Shown piece by piece: positions 9,153 to 17,704 of a stretch of DNA of 64,000 nt. The stretch's first letter is position 1. The number at the start of each line of letters is the position of its first letter. The position numbers were made by a program, and so were the translations under genes. The DNA is from Desulfovibrio sp. TomC (GTDB lineage: Bacteria; Desulfobacterota; Desulfovibrionia; Desulfovibrionales; Desulfovibrionaceae). Where the stretch lies: NCBI RefSeq assembly GCF_000801335.2, contig NZ_JSEH01000017.1, positions 62,001 through 126,000 of the forward strand, given 5' to 3'. The notes below the pieces were generated by a model. That model was not told the DNA's origin. It searched no databases and was given only the letters and a program-made list of their open reading frames with translations.

Positions 9153-10244
9153 ATGAACGCAACGACACCCACCCAAGGCGACGATATCGCCGCCATTTTG
9201 GCCAAGGCCCGGACCGGCAGCCGCATCACCCCCGACGAGGCCCTCATCCTGGCCCTGGCCGCACCCCTGCACGATCTGTGCGCGGCAGCCATGGACGTGC
9301 GTCTGGCCCGGCATGGCAAGGATGCCTACTACGTCCATAACGTCCATATTAACTTCACCAATGTCTGCGTCAATGCCTGCCGGTTTTGCGCCTTTAGCAA
9401 GACCAAGGGCGCAGCCGGGGCGCGCACCCTGTCGGTGGCCGACATCGTGGCCGAACTGGCGGCCCACGGCGACGCCCCCATCCGCGAGATCCACGTGGTT
9501 GGCGGGCTTAACCCCGAGTTGCCGCTGGAATATTATCTCGACATGCTGCGCGGCATTGCCGCCCAGTGCCCAGACGCCGGCATCAAGGCCTTTACCGCCG
9601 TGGAAGTGGCCCATCTGGCCGATACGCGCGGGGTCTCGGAGTTTGAGATCCTTTCGGCGCTCAAGGCTGCGGGGCTGATGATGCTGCCGGGCGGCGGGGC
9701 CGAGGTGTTCTCGCCGAGCCTGCGCGAGAAGCTGTGCCCGGAAAAAATTTCCGGCGAACGCTGGTTGCAGATCCACGCCACGGCCCACGGCATGGGGCTG
9801 CCCACCAATGCCACCATGCTTTTTGGCCATATCGAGAGCTGGTCGGACCGGGTGGCCCATCTCTCGGCCCTGCGCGATTTGCAGGACCTGACCGGCGGCT
9901 TTACCTGCTTTATTCCGCTGGCCTACCAGCCGGGCAACAACGCGCTCGGAGCCAAAGGCCCGGATGGGGTGACCGTGCTGCGGGTGATGGCCCTGTCCCG
10001 GCTGTTCCTGGACAACATCCCGCATTTGAAGGCCTATTGGGTCATGCTCGGCATCAAGACGGCGCAAATGGCCTTGTGGGCCGGGGCGGACGATTTCGAC
10101 GGCACCATCATCGAGGAGCGCATCGGCCATGACGCCGGAGCCGCCAGTCCCAAGGGCCTGACGCTGGCCGCCCTGCGCCACGCCATCGAGGCCGCCGGCA
10201 TGGTCCCGGTGGAGCGCACGCCGGATTTCCGGCCCATCCGGTAG
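9153..10244 (+). CDS. mqnE: Aminofutalosine synthase (radical SAM)
   Basis: The 363-residue protein carries a radical-SAM cluster at C72, C76 and C79 (NVCVNACRFCAFS). It also has MqnE-type blocks: EIHVVGGLNPELPLEYYLDM, IKAFTAVEVAHLA and NATMLFGHIE. MqnE joins SAM and the enolpyruvyl-benzoate product of MqnA to give aminofutalosine, a step of the futalosine route to menaquinone. MqnC, the other radical-SAM enzyme of the pathway, lacks the GGLNP block, so MqnE is preferred. It stands alone here, followed by a strong terminator. Confidence 0.9.
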   Translation: MNATTPTQGDDIAAILAKARTGSRITPDEALILALAAPLHDLCAAAMDVRLARHGKDAYYVHNVHINFTNVCVNACRFCAFSKTKGAAGARTLSVADIVAELAAHGDAPIREIHVVGGLNPELPLEYYLDMLRGIAAQCPDAGIKAFTAVEVAHLADTRGVSEFEILSALKAAGLMMLPGGGAEVFSPSLREKLCPEKISGERWLQIHATAHGMGLPTNATMLFGHIESWSDRVAHLSALRDLQDLTGGFTCFIPLAYQPGNNALGAKGPDGVTVLRVMALSRLFLDNIPHLKAYWVMLGIKTAQMALWAGADDFDGTIIEERIGHDAGAASPKGLTLAALRHAIEAAGMVPVERTPDFRPIR

Positions 10245-10278
10245 CCGACGCTGCCGTCAGGCGGTTTGAAAAAGACAA

Positions 10279-10323
10279 TGGGCCGCTGCTTCCCTGGGAA
10301 GCGGCGGCCCGTTTTGTTTTTTT
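10279..10323 (+). terminator. Rho-independent terminator after mqnE
   Basis: A GC-rich hairpin (GGGCCGCTGCTTCCC, tight loop, GGGAAGCGGCGGCCC) is followed by GTTTTGTTTTTTT. It starts about 35 bases after the mqnE stop. Confidence 0.9.
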
Positions 10324-10436
10324 GGGGGGGGCCGACCCTGCGGTTGGCGACAACGGAGGCAGAGTCCTCCCGGGGAGTTCCTGCATGGGGCCACCGCGCC
10401 GGGAGCGGTCCGGGAATGCGGGGCCGACCTCAGGCG

Positions 10437-10913
10437 TCAGGCCTCCAGCGTCTTGGCCATGAGGCACACGGACAGGGCGATGCCGTCGGCCAGGGGTCGG
10501 CGGGCGGCCGAGACAATGCCGTAGCCGTGGCGCAGATAAAACGACAGGGCGTTTCGTGAGGCGCACAGTTGAAGCCCTGCGATCCCGCGCTCCCGGGCCA
10601 GGGCCTCGATGGCGGCAAGCAATGTCGCGCCGGTCCCGGACGGAGCTGTGGGCGCGGCATAGAGCAGACTGACCTCGAAACCGGTCAGCGAGACCATGCC
10701 GCAGATCGTCCCGCCGCACAGGGCGGCCAGGATGGTGTTGCGCGTATCGGCCAGCATGGCGGCAAACCGCTCCTTTGTTCCCCGGGCCACCCAGGCGGCG
10801 CGTTCCCTGGGACCGTAGGCCTCCCGGGCCTTGTCTTCGATGGCGGCGGCAAACACCCGGGCCAGGGCCGAAGCGTCCTGCCCAGTGGCCGGCCGGATAC
10901 ACAGTGGTTCCAT
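10437..10913 (-). CDS. GNAT-family N-acetyltransferase
   Basis: The 158-residue protein starts with IRPATGQDASALARVF, the usual first strand and helix of GNAT folds. It has a probable acetyl-CoA loop region (TAPSGTGATLLAAIEALARE) and a final strand with NALSFYLRHGYG, the classic C-terminal GNAT motif. Substrate unknown. It lies 9 bases downstream of the neighbouring NAD-binding gene, in the same direction, so the two may be co-transcribed. Confidence 0.8.
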   Translation of the reverse strand: MEPLCIRPATGQDASALARVFAAAIEDKAREAYGPRERAAWVARGTKERFAAMLADTRNTILAALCGGTICGMVSLTGFEVSLLYAAPTAPSGTGATLLAAIEALARERGIAGLQLCASRNALSFYLRHGYGIVSAARRPLADGIALSVCLMAKTLEA

Positions 10914-10922
10914 GTCGCTTCG

Positions 10923-12458
10923 TTACCGGGAACGGGGCAGGGAGCAGGCTGCCGGCCGGTGGGGGGTGAAACGCACAGGCGGCGACACAAGGGGCGCGCC
11001 CATGGCCTTGGCCAGGCCGCGCAGCAACCCGGCGAACACCAGGTTGTGCGGGATGAGCAGGGCATACCAATACACCAGTCCGGCCAGTCCCCGGGGCAGA
11101 AACTTCGAGTGGACCACAATCTCGGTGGCGTCGCTTCCGGCCGGGGCCAGTCGAAATTCGAGCAGGGCATCACCCGGGGTGCGCATCTCGGCCAGGAGCA
11201 CCAGCCGCTTGCCCTCGTCCAGGGCCGCCACCCGCCAGAAATCGAGCGGATCGCCCACCCGGAGCGTCCCGCGCCGGATGGTCACCCGGCCAAGACCGAC
11301 CCCGCCTGCCAACTGGTCCAAAAGGCCTCGAATCCGCCACAGGACGTTGCCGTAATACCAGCCCGTGTCACCGCCGATGCGGGTCAGCGCCTCCCAGGTC
11401 CGGGTCGTGTCGGCCCCGATCGTGGCCCGGTAGCCGCATTCGTAGAGGGCGCCGCCGGCATAGGGCGCATCGCCGCAGCCGGCCCATTCCGGCGGGGCAG
11501 CGTCGCCGGCGTCGGTACATGTGGTCTCGACGGCGTGCTGGCGGACCTTGTCCAGGGCCAGACGCACGGCCTCCCGGGTAGTGAGGCGCGCTCGCGGCAC
11601 AAGCTCGAGGATGCGGTTGTCGTGGCAGATGACCTCGTTTCGAAGGCCCTCGACCAGCGGGACGATCAACGAGCGGGGCAGCGGGGTGACGAGCTGGAGC
11701 CAGTAGGTCGAAAGGCGCGGGGTCAGGACCGGCACCGGGATGATCCGGCGTCGGGGCAGTCCGGCTTCCTCGGCGTAGATGGCGAAAATGTCGCCGTAGG
11801 GCAGCACGTCCGGGCCGCCGATATCCAGGATTTGGCCGGTGGTGCGGGGTTCGGCCAGGCAACCGACGAGATAGCCGACGACGTCGGAGATGGCGATGGG
11901 CTGGCAACGGTTTTGCACCCAGCGCGGGGCGATCATGGCCGGCAGGCGGTCCACGAGGTAGCGCATGATCTCAAACGAGGCGCTGCCCGAGCCGAGAATC
12001 ATGGCGGCGCGCAGTTCGGTGACCGGCACGCGGCCATAGCGCAGGATTTTGCCGACTTCGTGGCGCGACTTGAGATGATGGCTCAGGGCGGCATCGTCGT
12101 CGCGGCCAAGGCCGCCGAGATAGAGGATGCGGGCGAGTCCGGCGTCGTCGGCGGCCCGGGCCATGACCATGGCGGCTTCGCGGTCGGTGGCGGCGAAATC
12201 GCGGTTTCCCGGGTGCATGGAATGGACAAGGTAGTAGGCGGCGCTGCAGCCGGCGGCGGCGGCACGCATGGCCGGCAGATCAAGGCTGTCGGCCTGGGCC
12301 AGTTCGATGTTGGGATGGCTGGCAAAGGGGCGGCAGGCGAGTTTGTCGAGCGACCGGGCCACGGCGCGCACGCGATAGCCGGCGGCGAGCAGGGCCGGGA
12401 CTAGCCGGCCGCCGACATAGCCGGTCGCGCCGGTGACGAGAATGGGGGCGTCGGTCAT
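10923..12458 (-). CDS. NAD(P)-binding epimerase-like protein with DUF2867/SRPBCC tail
   Basis: The 511-residue protein from the ATG at 12458 has an AGGACG ribosome site; a longer frame upstream is not supported. The N-terminal Rossmann domain shows TGATGYVGGRLVPALL and YYLVHSMHPG (atypical extended SDR). The second half, from about residue 330, resembles DUF2867/SRPBCC (SGWYY-like block DTGWYYGNVLWRIRG). Such proteins are often annotated as nucleoside-diphosphate-sugar epimerase-like; the reaction is unknown. It ends 9 bases before the GNAT gene. Confidence 0.78.
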   Translation of the reverse strand: MTDAPILVTGATGYVGGRLVPALLAAGYRVRAVARSLDKLACRPFASHPNIELAQADSLDLPAMRAAAAGCSAAYYLVHSMHPGNRDFAATDREAAMVMARAADDAGLARILYLGGLGRDDDAALSHHLKSRHEVGKILRYGRVPVTELRAAMILGSGSASFEIMRYLVDRLPAMIAPRWVQNRCQPIAISDVVGYLVGCLAEPRTTGQILDIGGPDVLPYGDIFAIYAEEAGLPRRRIIPVPVLTPRLSTYWLQLVTPLPRSLIVPLVEGLRNEVICHDNRILELVPRARLTTREAVRLALDKVRQHAVETTCTDAGDAAPPEWAGCGDAPYAGGALYECGYRATIGADTTRTWEALTRIGGDTGWYYGNVLWRIRGLLDQLAGGVGLGRVTIRRGTLRVGDPLDFWRVAALDEGKRLVLLAEMRTPGDALLEFRLAPAGSDATEIVVHSKFLPRGLAGLVYWYALLIPHNLVFAGLLRGLAKAMGAPLVSPPVRFTPHRPAACSLPRSR

Positions 12459-12559
12459 TGGAGCGTCCTTTTTGGGGCGACCCGATCCTAGCAGGGGGCC
12501 GTGTATGAGGCAACGCACCAGATTATTTTCATGAAATGGCGAACGGGCCGGAATTGGTG

Positions 12560-12588
12560 TTGACAAAACCGCGTTTGGGTTCTAGTTT
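12560..12588 (+). promoter_or_regulatory. Probable sigma-70 promoter of tRNA-Pro
   Basis: A perfect -35 box TTGACA at 12560-12565 is followed after 17 bases by TAGTTT as the -10 candidate. It ends 14 bases before the tRNA. Confidence 0.55.
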
Positions 12589-12601
12589 CCGCTCCTCGCG
12601 T

Positions 12602-12678
12602 CGGGATGTAGCGCAGTCTGGGAGCGCACCTGAATGGGGTTCAGGGGGTCGGAGGTTCAAATCCTCTCATCCCGACCA
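12602..12678 (+). tRNA. tRNA-Pro (anticodon GGG)
   Basis: This is a 77-base gene with an encoded CCA. The acceptor stem is CGGGATG/CATCCCG, the anticodon arm CCTGA-ATGGGGT-TCAGG with GGG at positions 34-36, and the T arm GGAGG-TTCAAAT-CCTCT. The sequence from the anticodon loop onward is duplicated at 41246, marking it as the integration target of the island. Confidence 0.96.
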
Positions 12679-12686
12679 GTGATTTC
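12634..12686 (+). repeat. Left attachment site (attL), in tRNA-Pro
   Basis: The 53 bases from the tRNA anticodon loop to 8 bases past the CCA are identical to 41246-41298. Similarity continues imperfectly for roughly 150 bases beyond both copies (GGATAACC-containing blocks, then GGGGGTCGGTAAG). Integration at an anticodon-loop crossover is usual for tyrosine recombinases. Confidence 0.92.
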
Positions 12687-12949
12687 AAGGGGTTAGATCG
12701 AAAGGTCTGGCCCCTTTTTCTGTTGGATAACCTGCCTGGATAACCTTTTGGCCAGGGATTCCAAGGGCATGGATCACCGGCCCGACCCCTTATCCCCAAA
12801 AACAGGGGGTCGGTAAGATTTGTCTGGGAAATCAGTATGATGAGTGACTTCCGATGTTATCCTCGGAGAAGTGGATATTTCAGCGGGAAACAGGATCGGT
12901 GATGCGGGCAAAGTGCCGAGAACATCGCAATAGCATGGAGATATCTGTT

Positions 12950-14044
12950 ATGATGAGAGATTTCTCTGCTCCCCCTCGCTGGCGGTTCCTTCTCTGCGCC
13001 GTATTGCTGTTAGCCGTTCACCTGTCCGCCTGTGCAAAGCCTTTGATCCCCGTAGTGGCCCATGCTTCACCGCCGGCGATTCTCAGCCTCGTCGACAAGG
13101 CCGGCATCCGTGATGACCGCGCCCGTTTCCGGGAAATAATGAACGCCATTATGGCCGACCATGGAGCTGGCCTGCCCGATAATCGCCCCACCGACGATGA
13201 CAATATCCTTTGGCATTTGGGCGGTGAAGCGCCTCCTTCGGGTAAGAGCGTATCGCTGGCCCCTTCATCTGCTGGCTTGCGTTTGGTGCTCGTGCCGGGG
13301 GTATTGGCTCAATGTGTTTCTCAAAGCTCGCTGCTCTTCGAGGACGCACGGGCTAATGTCGAGCTTCGGGGCTATTCCACCACCTTGGTAAGTACTGGCG
13401 GGCGGTTAAGCAGCAAACACAATGCGGCCATCATCCGTGATTCCGTAGCTGTCCTGCCCAAGGAGGACAAACTTGTCTTCGTGACCCACTCCAAAGGTGC
13501 CGTGGATGTTCTGGAGGCCTTGACCTATTTCCCTGAAATCATCCCTCGCACTGTGGCCGTAGTCAGCGTGGCAGGCGCAATAAATGGCTCCCCCTTGGCC
13601 GACACGTTCAGCGACGGTTTGTTCCGCCTCGCCGAATCCATGCCCCTATCCTCGTGTCCTCCGGGTGAAGGCACGGAGGCATTCGACAGCTTGCGCAGAC
13701 CCGTTCGGTTGAGCTTTCTGGCCGAACACCCACTGCCCGTCACGATACGTTTTTATTCCTTGCCCGCCTTCGCCACTCGCGAGGATATATCCCTGTTACT
13801 TAAGCCATTCTACGACATCCTGGCCAAGACCGATCCCCTCAACGATGGTCTGGTCATTGCCTCTGATGCCATTTTCCCCGGTGCCACCCTGCTTGGTTAC
13901 CCCAACGCCGACCACCTAGCCGTGGCCATGCCCTTCACCCAGCGGGGTCTGCTGCGCACCATCATCAATAAAAACGCCTATCCCCGGGCTGCGTTGCTGG
14001 AAGCCATTGCCCGGTATGTCGAGGAAGATCTTGCCAGAAAATGA
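12950..14044 (+). CDS. Lipase-like alpha/beta hydrolase lipoprotein
   Basis: The 364-residue protein is started at the ATG with GGAG 9 bases upstream. The signal peptide ends in a lipobox LSAC near residue 28, so it is probably a lipoprotein. A nucleophile elbow is seen in VFVTHSKGAVDVL (Ser in T-H-S-K-G; the first Gly of G-x-S-x-G is replaced). Asp in DPLNDGLV and His in NADHLAVAMP are plausible triad partners. It lies immediately inside attL and is followed by a degenerate att-like sequence. A relic of its last 24 codons occurs at 17453. Confidence 0.65.
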   Translation: MMRDFSAPPRWRFLLCAVLLLAVHLSACAKPLIPVVAHASPPAILSLVDKAGIRDDRARFREIMNAIMADHGAGLPDNRPTDDDNILWHLGGEAPPSGKSVSLAPSSAGLRLVLVPGVLAQCVSQSSLLFEDARANVELRGYSTTLVSTGGRLSSKHNAAIIRDSVAVLPKEDKLVFVTHSKGAVDVLEALTYFPEIIPRTVAVVSVAGAINGSPLADTFSDGLFRLAESMPLSSCPPGEGTEAFDSLRRPVRLSFLAEHPLPVTIRFYSLPAFATREDISLLLKPFYDILAKTDPLNDGLVIASDAIFPGATLLGYPNADHLAVAMPFTQRGLLRTIINKNAYPRAALLEAIARYVEEDLARK

Positions 14045-14072
14045 CGATGCGGGTGCGCCGTAGGGGTGTTGT

Positions 14073-14170
14073 TAAATCCGCTCATGCGACCAGTGGCTTC
14101 AGTTGGTAGGTTGAAGGTCTGCCCCGTTTTCCCTAAAATCAAGGGGTCGGAGAATACTCCTGGAAATTCA
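14073..14170 (+). repeat. Degenerate third att-like sequence
   Basis: This stretch aligns with the tRNA-Pro 3' end and following sequence: AAATCCgCTCATgCGACCAGTG, then GGTAGgTtGAAGGTCTG and a GGGGTCGG block. The same blocks in the same order follow attL (12658 onward) and attR (41270 onward). It looks like a decayed attachment site left by an earlier insertion that brought the lipase-like gene. Confidence 0.6.
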
Positions 14171-14195
14171 GCGTGTTCGCTATTGCGAGGAGAAC

Positions 14196-14615
14196 ATGGA
14201 CTTCAAGGTGCTTGCTGATCTGATCGAAAATGGCCTGCCGTTCCAGAAAATGCTCGGCATTCGCGTTGCCTCGATTGCGGAGGGCCGCGTCCGGCTCTTT
14301 ATTCCTTTTCGCGAGGATCTCATCGGCGACGCAAGGCGGCCCGCCATCCACGGCGGCGTCATTTCCACCCTGGCCGACGTCTGCGCCGGGTTTGCCGTCT
14401 GGACTCGCTGCCGCCTTAATGACCGTATTGCCACCATCGATCTGCGGGTAGATTATTTGCGGCCGGCGACGGCCCATGACCTCTACGCCGAGGCGACCGT
14501 GCGCCTGCTCGGTAATCGGGTCGGCAACGCCCAGGTGGTGCTGTGGTCGGATGGTAGCCCGGACGAACATGTGGCCGAAGGGCGTGGCGTCTACAATATT
14601 CGACGCAGCCAGTGA
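14196..14615 (+). CDS. PaaI/YbgC-type hotdog thioesterase
   Basis: The 139-residue single hotdog domain has the catalytic-region motif RPAIHGGVISTLADVCAGFA and the strand IATIDLRVDYLRPA, typical of the PaaI/DUF4442-like acyl-CoA thioesterases. It would hydrolyse an acyl-CoA in the cytoplasm; substrate unknown. A frameshifted partial copy is present at 18164, so this gene was duplicated within the island. A membrane permease gene follows 79 bases downstream. Confidence 0.82.
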   Translation: MDFKVLADLIENGLPFQKMLGIRVASIAEGRVRLFIPFREDLIGDARRPAIHGGVISTLADVCAGFAVWTRCRLNDRIATIDLRVDYLRPATAHDLYAEATVRLLGNRVGNAQVVLWSDGSPDEHVAEGRGVYNIRRSQ

Positions 14616-14694
14616 CAGAATTGCCGGCTCTCTTAAGGGGGAGCACAGGGTAAAAGAGCAGCATCACCTTGATCCGAGTATCCAAGGAGTCAGC

Positions 14695-15714
14695 ATGCAT
14701 CCACTTCGTCAGAAAGTTTCAGTATATGATGTGGTTGCCTGGAGCCTCGCCGGCTTGGGCCTGCTGCTGGTTTTCCCGCTCCATCTGGTCTCCGCTATGA
14801 TGTCCGGCCTGCTGGTCTTTGAGCTGGTACAACTGGTCGCCCCGTCGTTACGCGTTACCAGGATCGGACATAGGCGCGCTAAACAGGTTGTGGTGGGCGG
14901 CTTGGCCATCCTTATCGTCGCCGTCCTGGCCTTGCTTGCCTGGAAAATTATAGTCCTTTTTCACAGCGAAACCACCAGCATCCCGACCTTGCTTCAGAAA
15001 ATGGCAGAAGTCCTGGAGAGTCTGCGCGTCAGATTGCCCGATTGGATGGTTGCTGTCTTGCCTGATAACACTGAGGATATTGGCAAGGAAGTGGTGACGA
15101 TCCTGCGAGAACGAGCGACAGCCATGCAGGAGGCTGGCAAGGGCATAGCGCAGCTTCTGGCACATGTCCTGATTGGCCTAGTGCTTGGGGCCGTGGTCGC
15201 TTTGATTGGCGAATCCTCGGAGGAGGAGCACCGTCCACTGGCTGCAGCTCTTCTGGAGCGCGTACGCCGCGTCTCTGCTGCGTTTCGGGCCGTCGTCTTC
15301 GCCCAGGTGAGGATATCCGCCGTCAATACTGCGCTGACGTTCATCTACCTGCTCGTGGTCCTGCCCACCCTGGGGTACCATTTACCATTGGCAAAGACCC
15401 TGGTGGTCATCACCTTCTTGGTTGGGTTGCTCCCGGTCGTTGGCAATCTTGTCTCAAACAGCATCATCGTTGTCGTGAGCCTCAGCGTCTCGTTTACTAT
15501 TGCTGTCTGGTCCTTGGCTTTTCTCGTAATCATCCACAAACTCGAGTATTTCCTCAATGCCAGGATCGTCGGCGGCCAAATCCATGCCCGGACCTGGGAG
15601 ATGCTGCTGGCCATGCTGGTTATGGAGTCCGCATTCGGGCTGGCTGGACTGGTGGTCGCCCCGATCTATTACGCTTATCTCAAGAAGGAATTGATCGACC
15701 GGGAACTCGTCTGA
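14695..15714 (+). CDS. AI-2E family transporter-like membrane protein
   Basis: The 339-residue protein starts at an ATG with AAGGAG 6 bases upstream. Several hydrophobic segments (about 12-35, 62-85, 155-178, 215-290, 310-335) surround a polar helical region. The late block GLAGLVVAPIYYAYLKKEL fits the AI-2E/PerM permease family. Members export AI-2 or exchange small solutes or ions; the substrate is not predictable. Island cargo. Confidence 0.75.
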   Translation: MHPLRQKVSVYDVVAWSLAGLGLLLVFPLHLVSAMMSGLLVFELVQLVAPSLRVTRIGHRRAKQVVVGGLAILIVAVLALLAWKIIVLFHSETTSIPTLLQKMAEVLESLRVRLPDWMVAVLPDNTEDIGKEVVTILRERATAMQEAGKGIAQLLAHVLIGLVLGAVVALIGESSEEEHRPLAAALLERVRRVSAAFRAVVFAQVRISAVNTALTFIYLLVVLPTLGYHLPLAKTLVVITFLVGLLPVVGNLVSNSIIVVVSLSVSFTIAVWSLAFLVIIHKLEYFLNARIVGGQIHARTWEMLLAMLVMESAFGLAGLVVAPIYYAYLKKELIDRELV

Positions 15715-15756
15715 AAGCTCCCCCGACAGTTTGTAAAGAAAAACAGCACGTTCTCG

Positions 15757-15860
15757 CCTTAGGACGGAAACCGACGATGACCTTTTCGCCGAGAATGATC
15801 GGGGGGCACGAAACATCGGGGTTGAACTTGCGAACAGAATCTATCGCCTTGGAGTCGCTC
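15757..15860 (-). pseudogene. Glutaredoxin relic
   Basis: A minus-strand frame reads SVRKFNPDVSCPPIILGEK then VIVGFRP, which parallels TVRKYNPEVTFPTIVIGST then VIVGFRS in the intact glutaredoxin at 62242-62505. The N-terminal CPxC half and the true C-terminus are missing. It is a remnant of a paralogous glutaredoxin. Confidence 0.6.
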
Positions 15861-16054
15861 GTTGCCAGATAGAGTACCCACGAGGCATCGTATAGTTTTC
15901 CACTCGTCAAGGTGCCAAGGGCGGAGGTGGACAGGGTAACTATCTGAATTTGGGGTGCATCGGAATCAGGAGCGACTCTACACGGCTATAGAGTGCCTAT
16001 ATAGCCGTCGAGATGACGCTTGAGGGCAACCAGCGTTAATGCTACCCCGTCGCA

Positions 16055-16267
16055 ATGTTTCAGCGCCTGAAGAACGAAAAGCCCTGGGCGATCCTGAAAG
16101 TCTCCCGCCGGCAGTACGAAACGAAAAGGCCGTGGGTCGCGGCCAATATGCCACGCCAGAAATTCGAGGAACTCCTCACCAGCCTACCAGATGGGTTCGT
16201 GGACCACTGCCACCGGGATGTCGACGCCGAAAAATTGGTCGAAGCGATGTTTGGGAAGGTGGAGTAG
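16055..16267 (+). CDS. Small hypothetical protein
   Basis: A 70-residue soluble, basic protein ends with DVDAEKLVEAMFGKVE. No family recognised. It ends 3 bases before the next small membrane-protein gene, which supports a two-gene unit. Its own ribosome site is weak. Confidence 0.4.
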   Translation: MFQRLKNEKPWAILKVSRRQYETKRPWVAANMPRQKFEELLTSLPDGFVDHCHRDVDAEKLVEAMFGKVE

Positions 16268-16270
16268 CTC

Positions 16271-16444
16271 ATGGAGTGGGTCATTATCGGCGTCGCCGTG
16301 CTTGTCGGCTTAGCCCTGGCCGGTCTGCTCGTCTGGAAGGCCAAACATCAGCCCGGCAGCGTTCACGGGGACTTCCGCTTTGACCAACACAAGGGCTTGG
16401 AGACATCCAAACGTGGGCTGTTCGACAAGACCAAGTTTCGGTGA
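16271..16444 (+). CDS. 57-residue single-pass membrane protein
   Basis: ATG is preceded by GGTGGAG at a good distance. The protein opens with MEWVIIGVAVLVGLALAGLL, a clear transmembrane segment, followed by a polar tail with many Lys, His and Asp residues. It follows the 70-residue gene by 3 bases. Function unknown. Confidence 0.45.
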   Translation: MEWVIIGVAVLVGLALAGLLVWKAKHQPGSVHGDFRFDQHKGLETSKRGLFDKTKFR

Positions 16445-16536
16445 TCCGGCGAGCTTGCGCCTGCATGTGCCAGGGAATCGTCATGCTGATCGGCCTGGGG
16501 GTTATCATCCGCAGAAAATTCCGCTAGGGTCGAGCT

Positions 16537-16714
16537 ATGACCAAGCCCACTATCACTTTTCGCCACGGCGGTGATCCCATGGGCCTATAGTTGGCTACGC
16601 AAAACCGGCCTCAAGGATGAGGTACGAGAATTCCAGGAGCGTGGCCAGGGCATTCAGTCCTTCCACGAAATGTTGAACCTAGTGCTGGAGTACGTCAACG
16701 TGGAGCGAGGATAA
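16537..16714 (+). pseudogene. Small frameshifted coding remnant
   Basis: A short frame from ATG 16537 (MTKPTITFRHGGDPMGL) stops at TAG. A second frame, overlapping by one shift, continues with WLRKTGLKDEVREFQERG and ends LEYVNVERG. The two read as one roughly 58-residue protein broken by a single frameshift. Alternatively the second part is a separate 47-codon gene from GTG 16571. Confidence 0.3.
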
Positions 16715-16719
16715 GCGCG

Positions 16720-16995
16720 TCATTCGTTGAGGAGCGCCTTCAGCCTCCTGCCCGCCTTGAAGAACGGCAACCTCTTTGGCTCCACTGTGACCGCTTCACC
16801 GCTCTTGGGGTTCCTGCCCGTATAGCCCTCGTAATCCTTCATAGCGAATGAGCCGAACCCGCGAATCTCCACCCGGTCGCCCTCGATGAGCGCCTGCCTG
16901 ATTTTCTCGAAGAAGACGTTTACGAAGTCGGCCGCCTCGTTGTCAGGCGTGTTGAACCGTTCACCAAAAACCTTGATAAGTTCGCTCTTGTTCAT
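16720..16995 (-). CDS. HU/IHF family DNA-binding protein
   Basis: The 91-residue protein from ATG 16995 is the normal HU length. It shows the family pattern MNKSELIKVFGERF, then the DNA-binding signature GFGSFAMKDYEGYTGRNPKS and KRLPFFKAGRRLK. It bends and coats DNA and may assist site-specific recombination of the island. A 16-bp perfect palindrome lies about 230 bases upstream. A longer in-frame extension to 17229 lacks support. Confidence 0.88.
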   Translation of the reverse strand: MNKSELIKVFGERFNTPDNEAADFVNVFFEKIRQALIEGDRVEIRGFGSFAMKDYEGYTGRNPKSGEAVTVEPKRLPFFKAGRRLKALLNE

Positions 16996-17223
16996 ACATC
17001 CCCCTGATTCTGTGATGATAGCTGCAACCGACCACGCGGGCAAGAGGATGTCGCCACTATCGGCACCCTGACCGCCACAAAGGGGAATAGGCCTTTTCTG
17101 CCCACCCCCTTTCGTTGAGATCATTCTGCTGGACGATCCCGCGATACTCACCTCTGCTACACAACCGGCGAAGTAGGACCGGGTACAAATTTTTGCTCCA
17201 CGTTGGCGCTCCTTCAAGTATGG

Positions 17224-17239
17224 GTACAAGATCTTGTAC
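17224..17239. promoter_or_regulatory. 16-bp perfect palindrome, possible operator
   Basis: GTACAAGATCTTGTAC is fully self-complementary. It lies upstream of the HU gene, within reach of its promoter, and could bind a dimeric regulator. No regulator is assigned. Confidence 0.35.
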
Positions 17240-17452
17240 GATTCGTGGAAAGGTTTCTCTGAGGATGGGCTTGTAAGACTGACGTAACCAGCTAAATTTT
17301 CGTTAAAAAATCCTATTGGTGCTCAGCTCCCTCCTTTGGCCCGGCTCTCCGGTTATGCCCGCCATGGTCTTTCCGTCTGTGTCTTCACATCCCTCAGTCT
17401 AGTATAAAATCCTGTACTCTATTGGATCAGACAGGAGAGCGCCGGCAGAGAA

Positions 17453-17524
17453 AACGCCTACACCCGGGTTGCGTTGCTGGAAGCCATTGCCCGCTATGTT
17501 GAGGAAGATATTGCCCTAAGATAA
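17453..17524 (+). pseudogene. Relic of the lipase-like gene 3' end
   Basis: The frame reads NAYTRVALLEAIARYVEED then IALR and stop, matching the last codons of the gene at 12950-14044 (NAYPRAALLEAIARYVEED then LARK and stop). Only this tail remains. It is followed by a decayed att-like segment, the same order seen after the intact gene. Confidence 0.7.
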
Positions 17525-17704
17525 CTAGATTTTAGCTCAGTAGGTGTAGGGGCCTGACCCTTTTTGGCGTCATCGGGCTGATCCCATTCATGAAAGTCAG
17601 GGGGGCGGTTCATCCCTGCTGCGGGACGGCGGTTGCTCCGCTGCCCAGGATCGGGCTAGTATTGGGGTGATCGTAACCATAATCATCATGGCAAGGAAAA
17701 ACGG

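Larger units (their letters stand above)
16996..17704. other. Gene-poor stretch upstream of HU gene with palindrome and relic
   Basis: No intact gene is supported. It holds the palindrome GTACAAGATCTTGTAC at 17224-17239 and the relic of the lipase-like gene tail at 17453-17524, followed by a short att-like piece (GGGGCCTGACCCTTTTT near 17549). Confidence 0.5.

Noticed and set aside
10569-12404. A 611-codon plus-strand open frame
   Set aside because: Opposite strand of the GNAT and NAD-binding genes; no recognisable domain.
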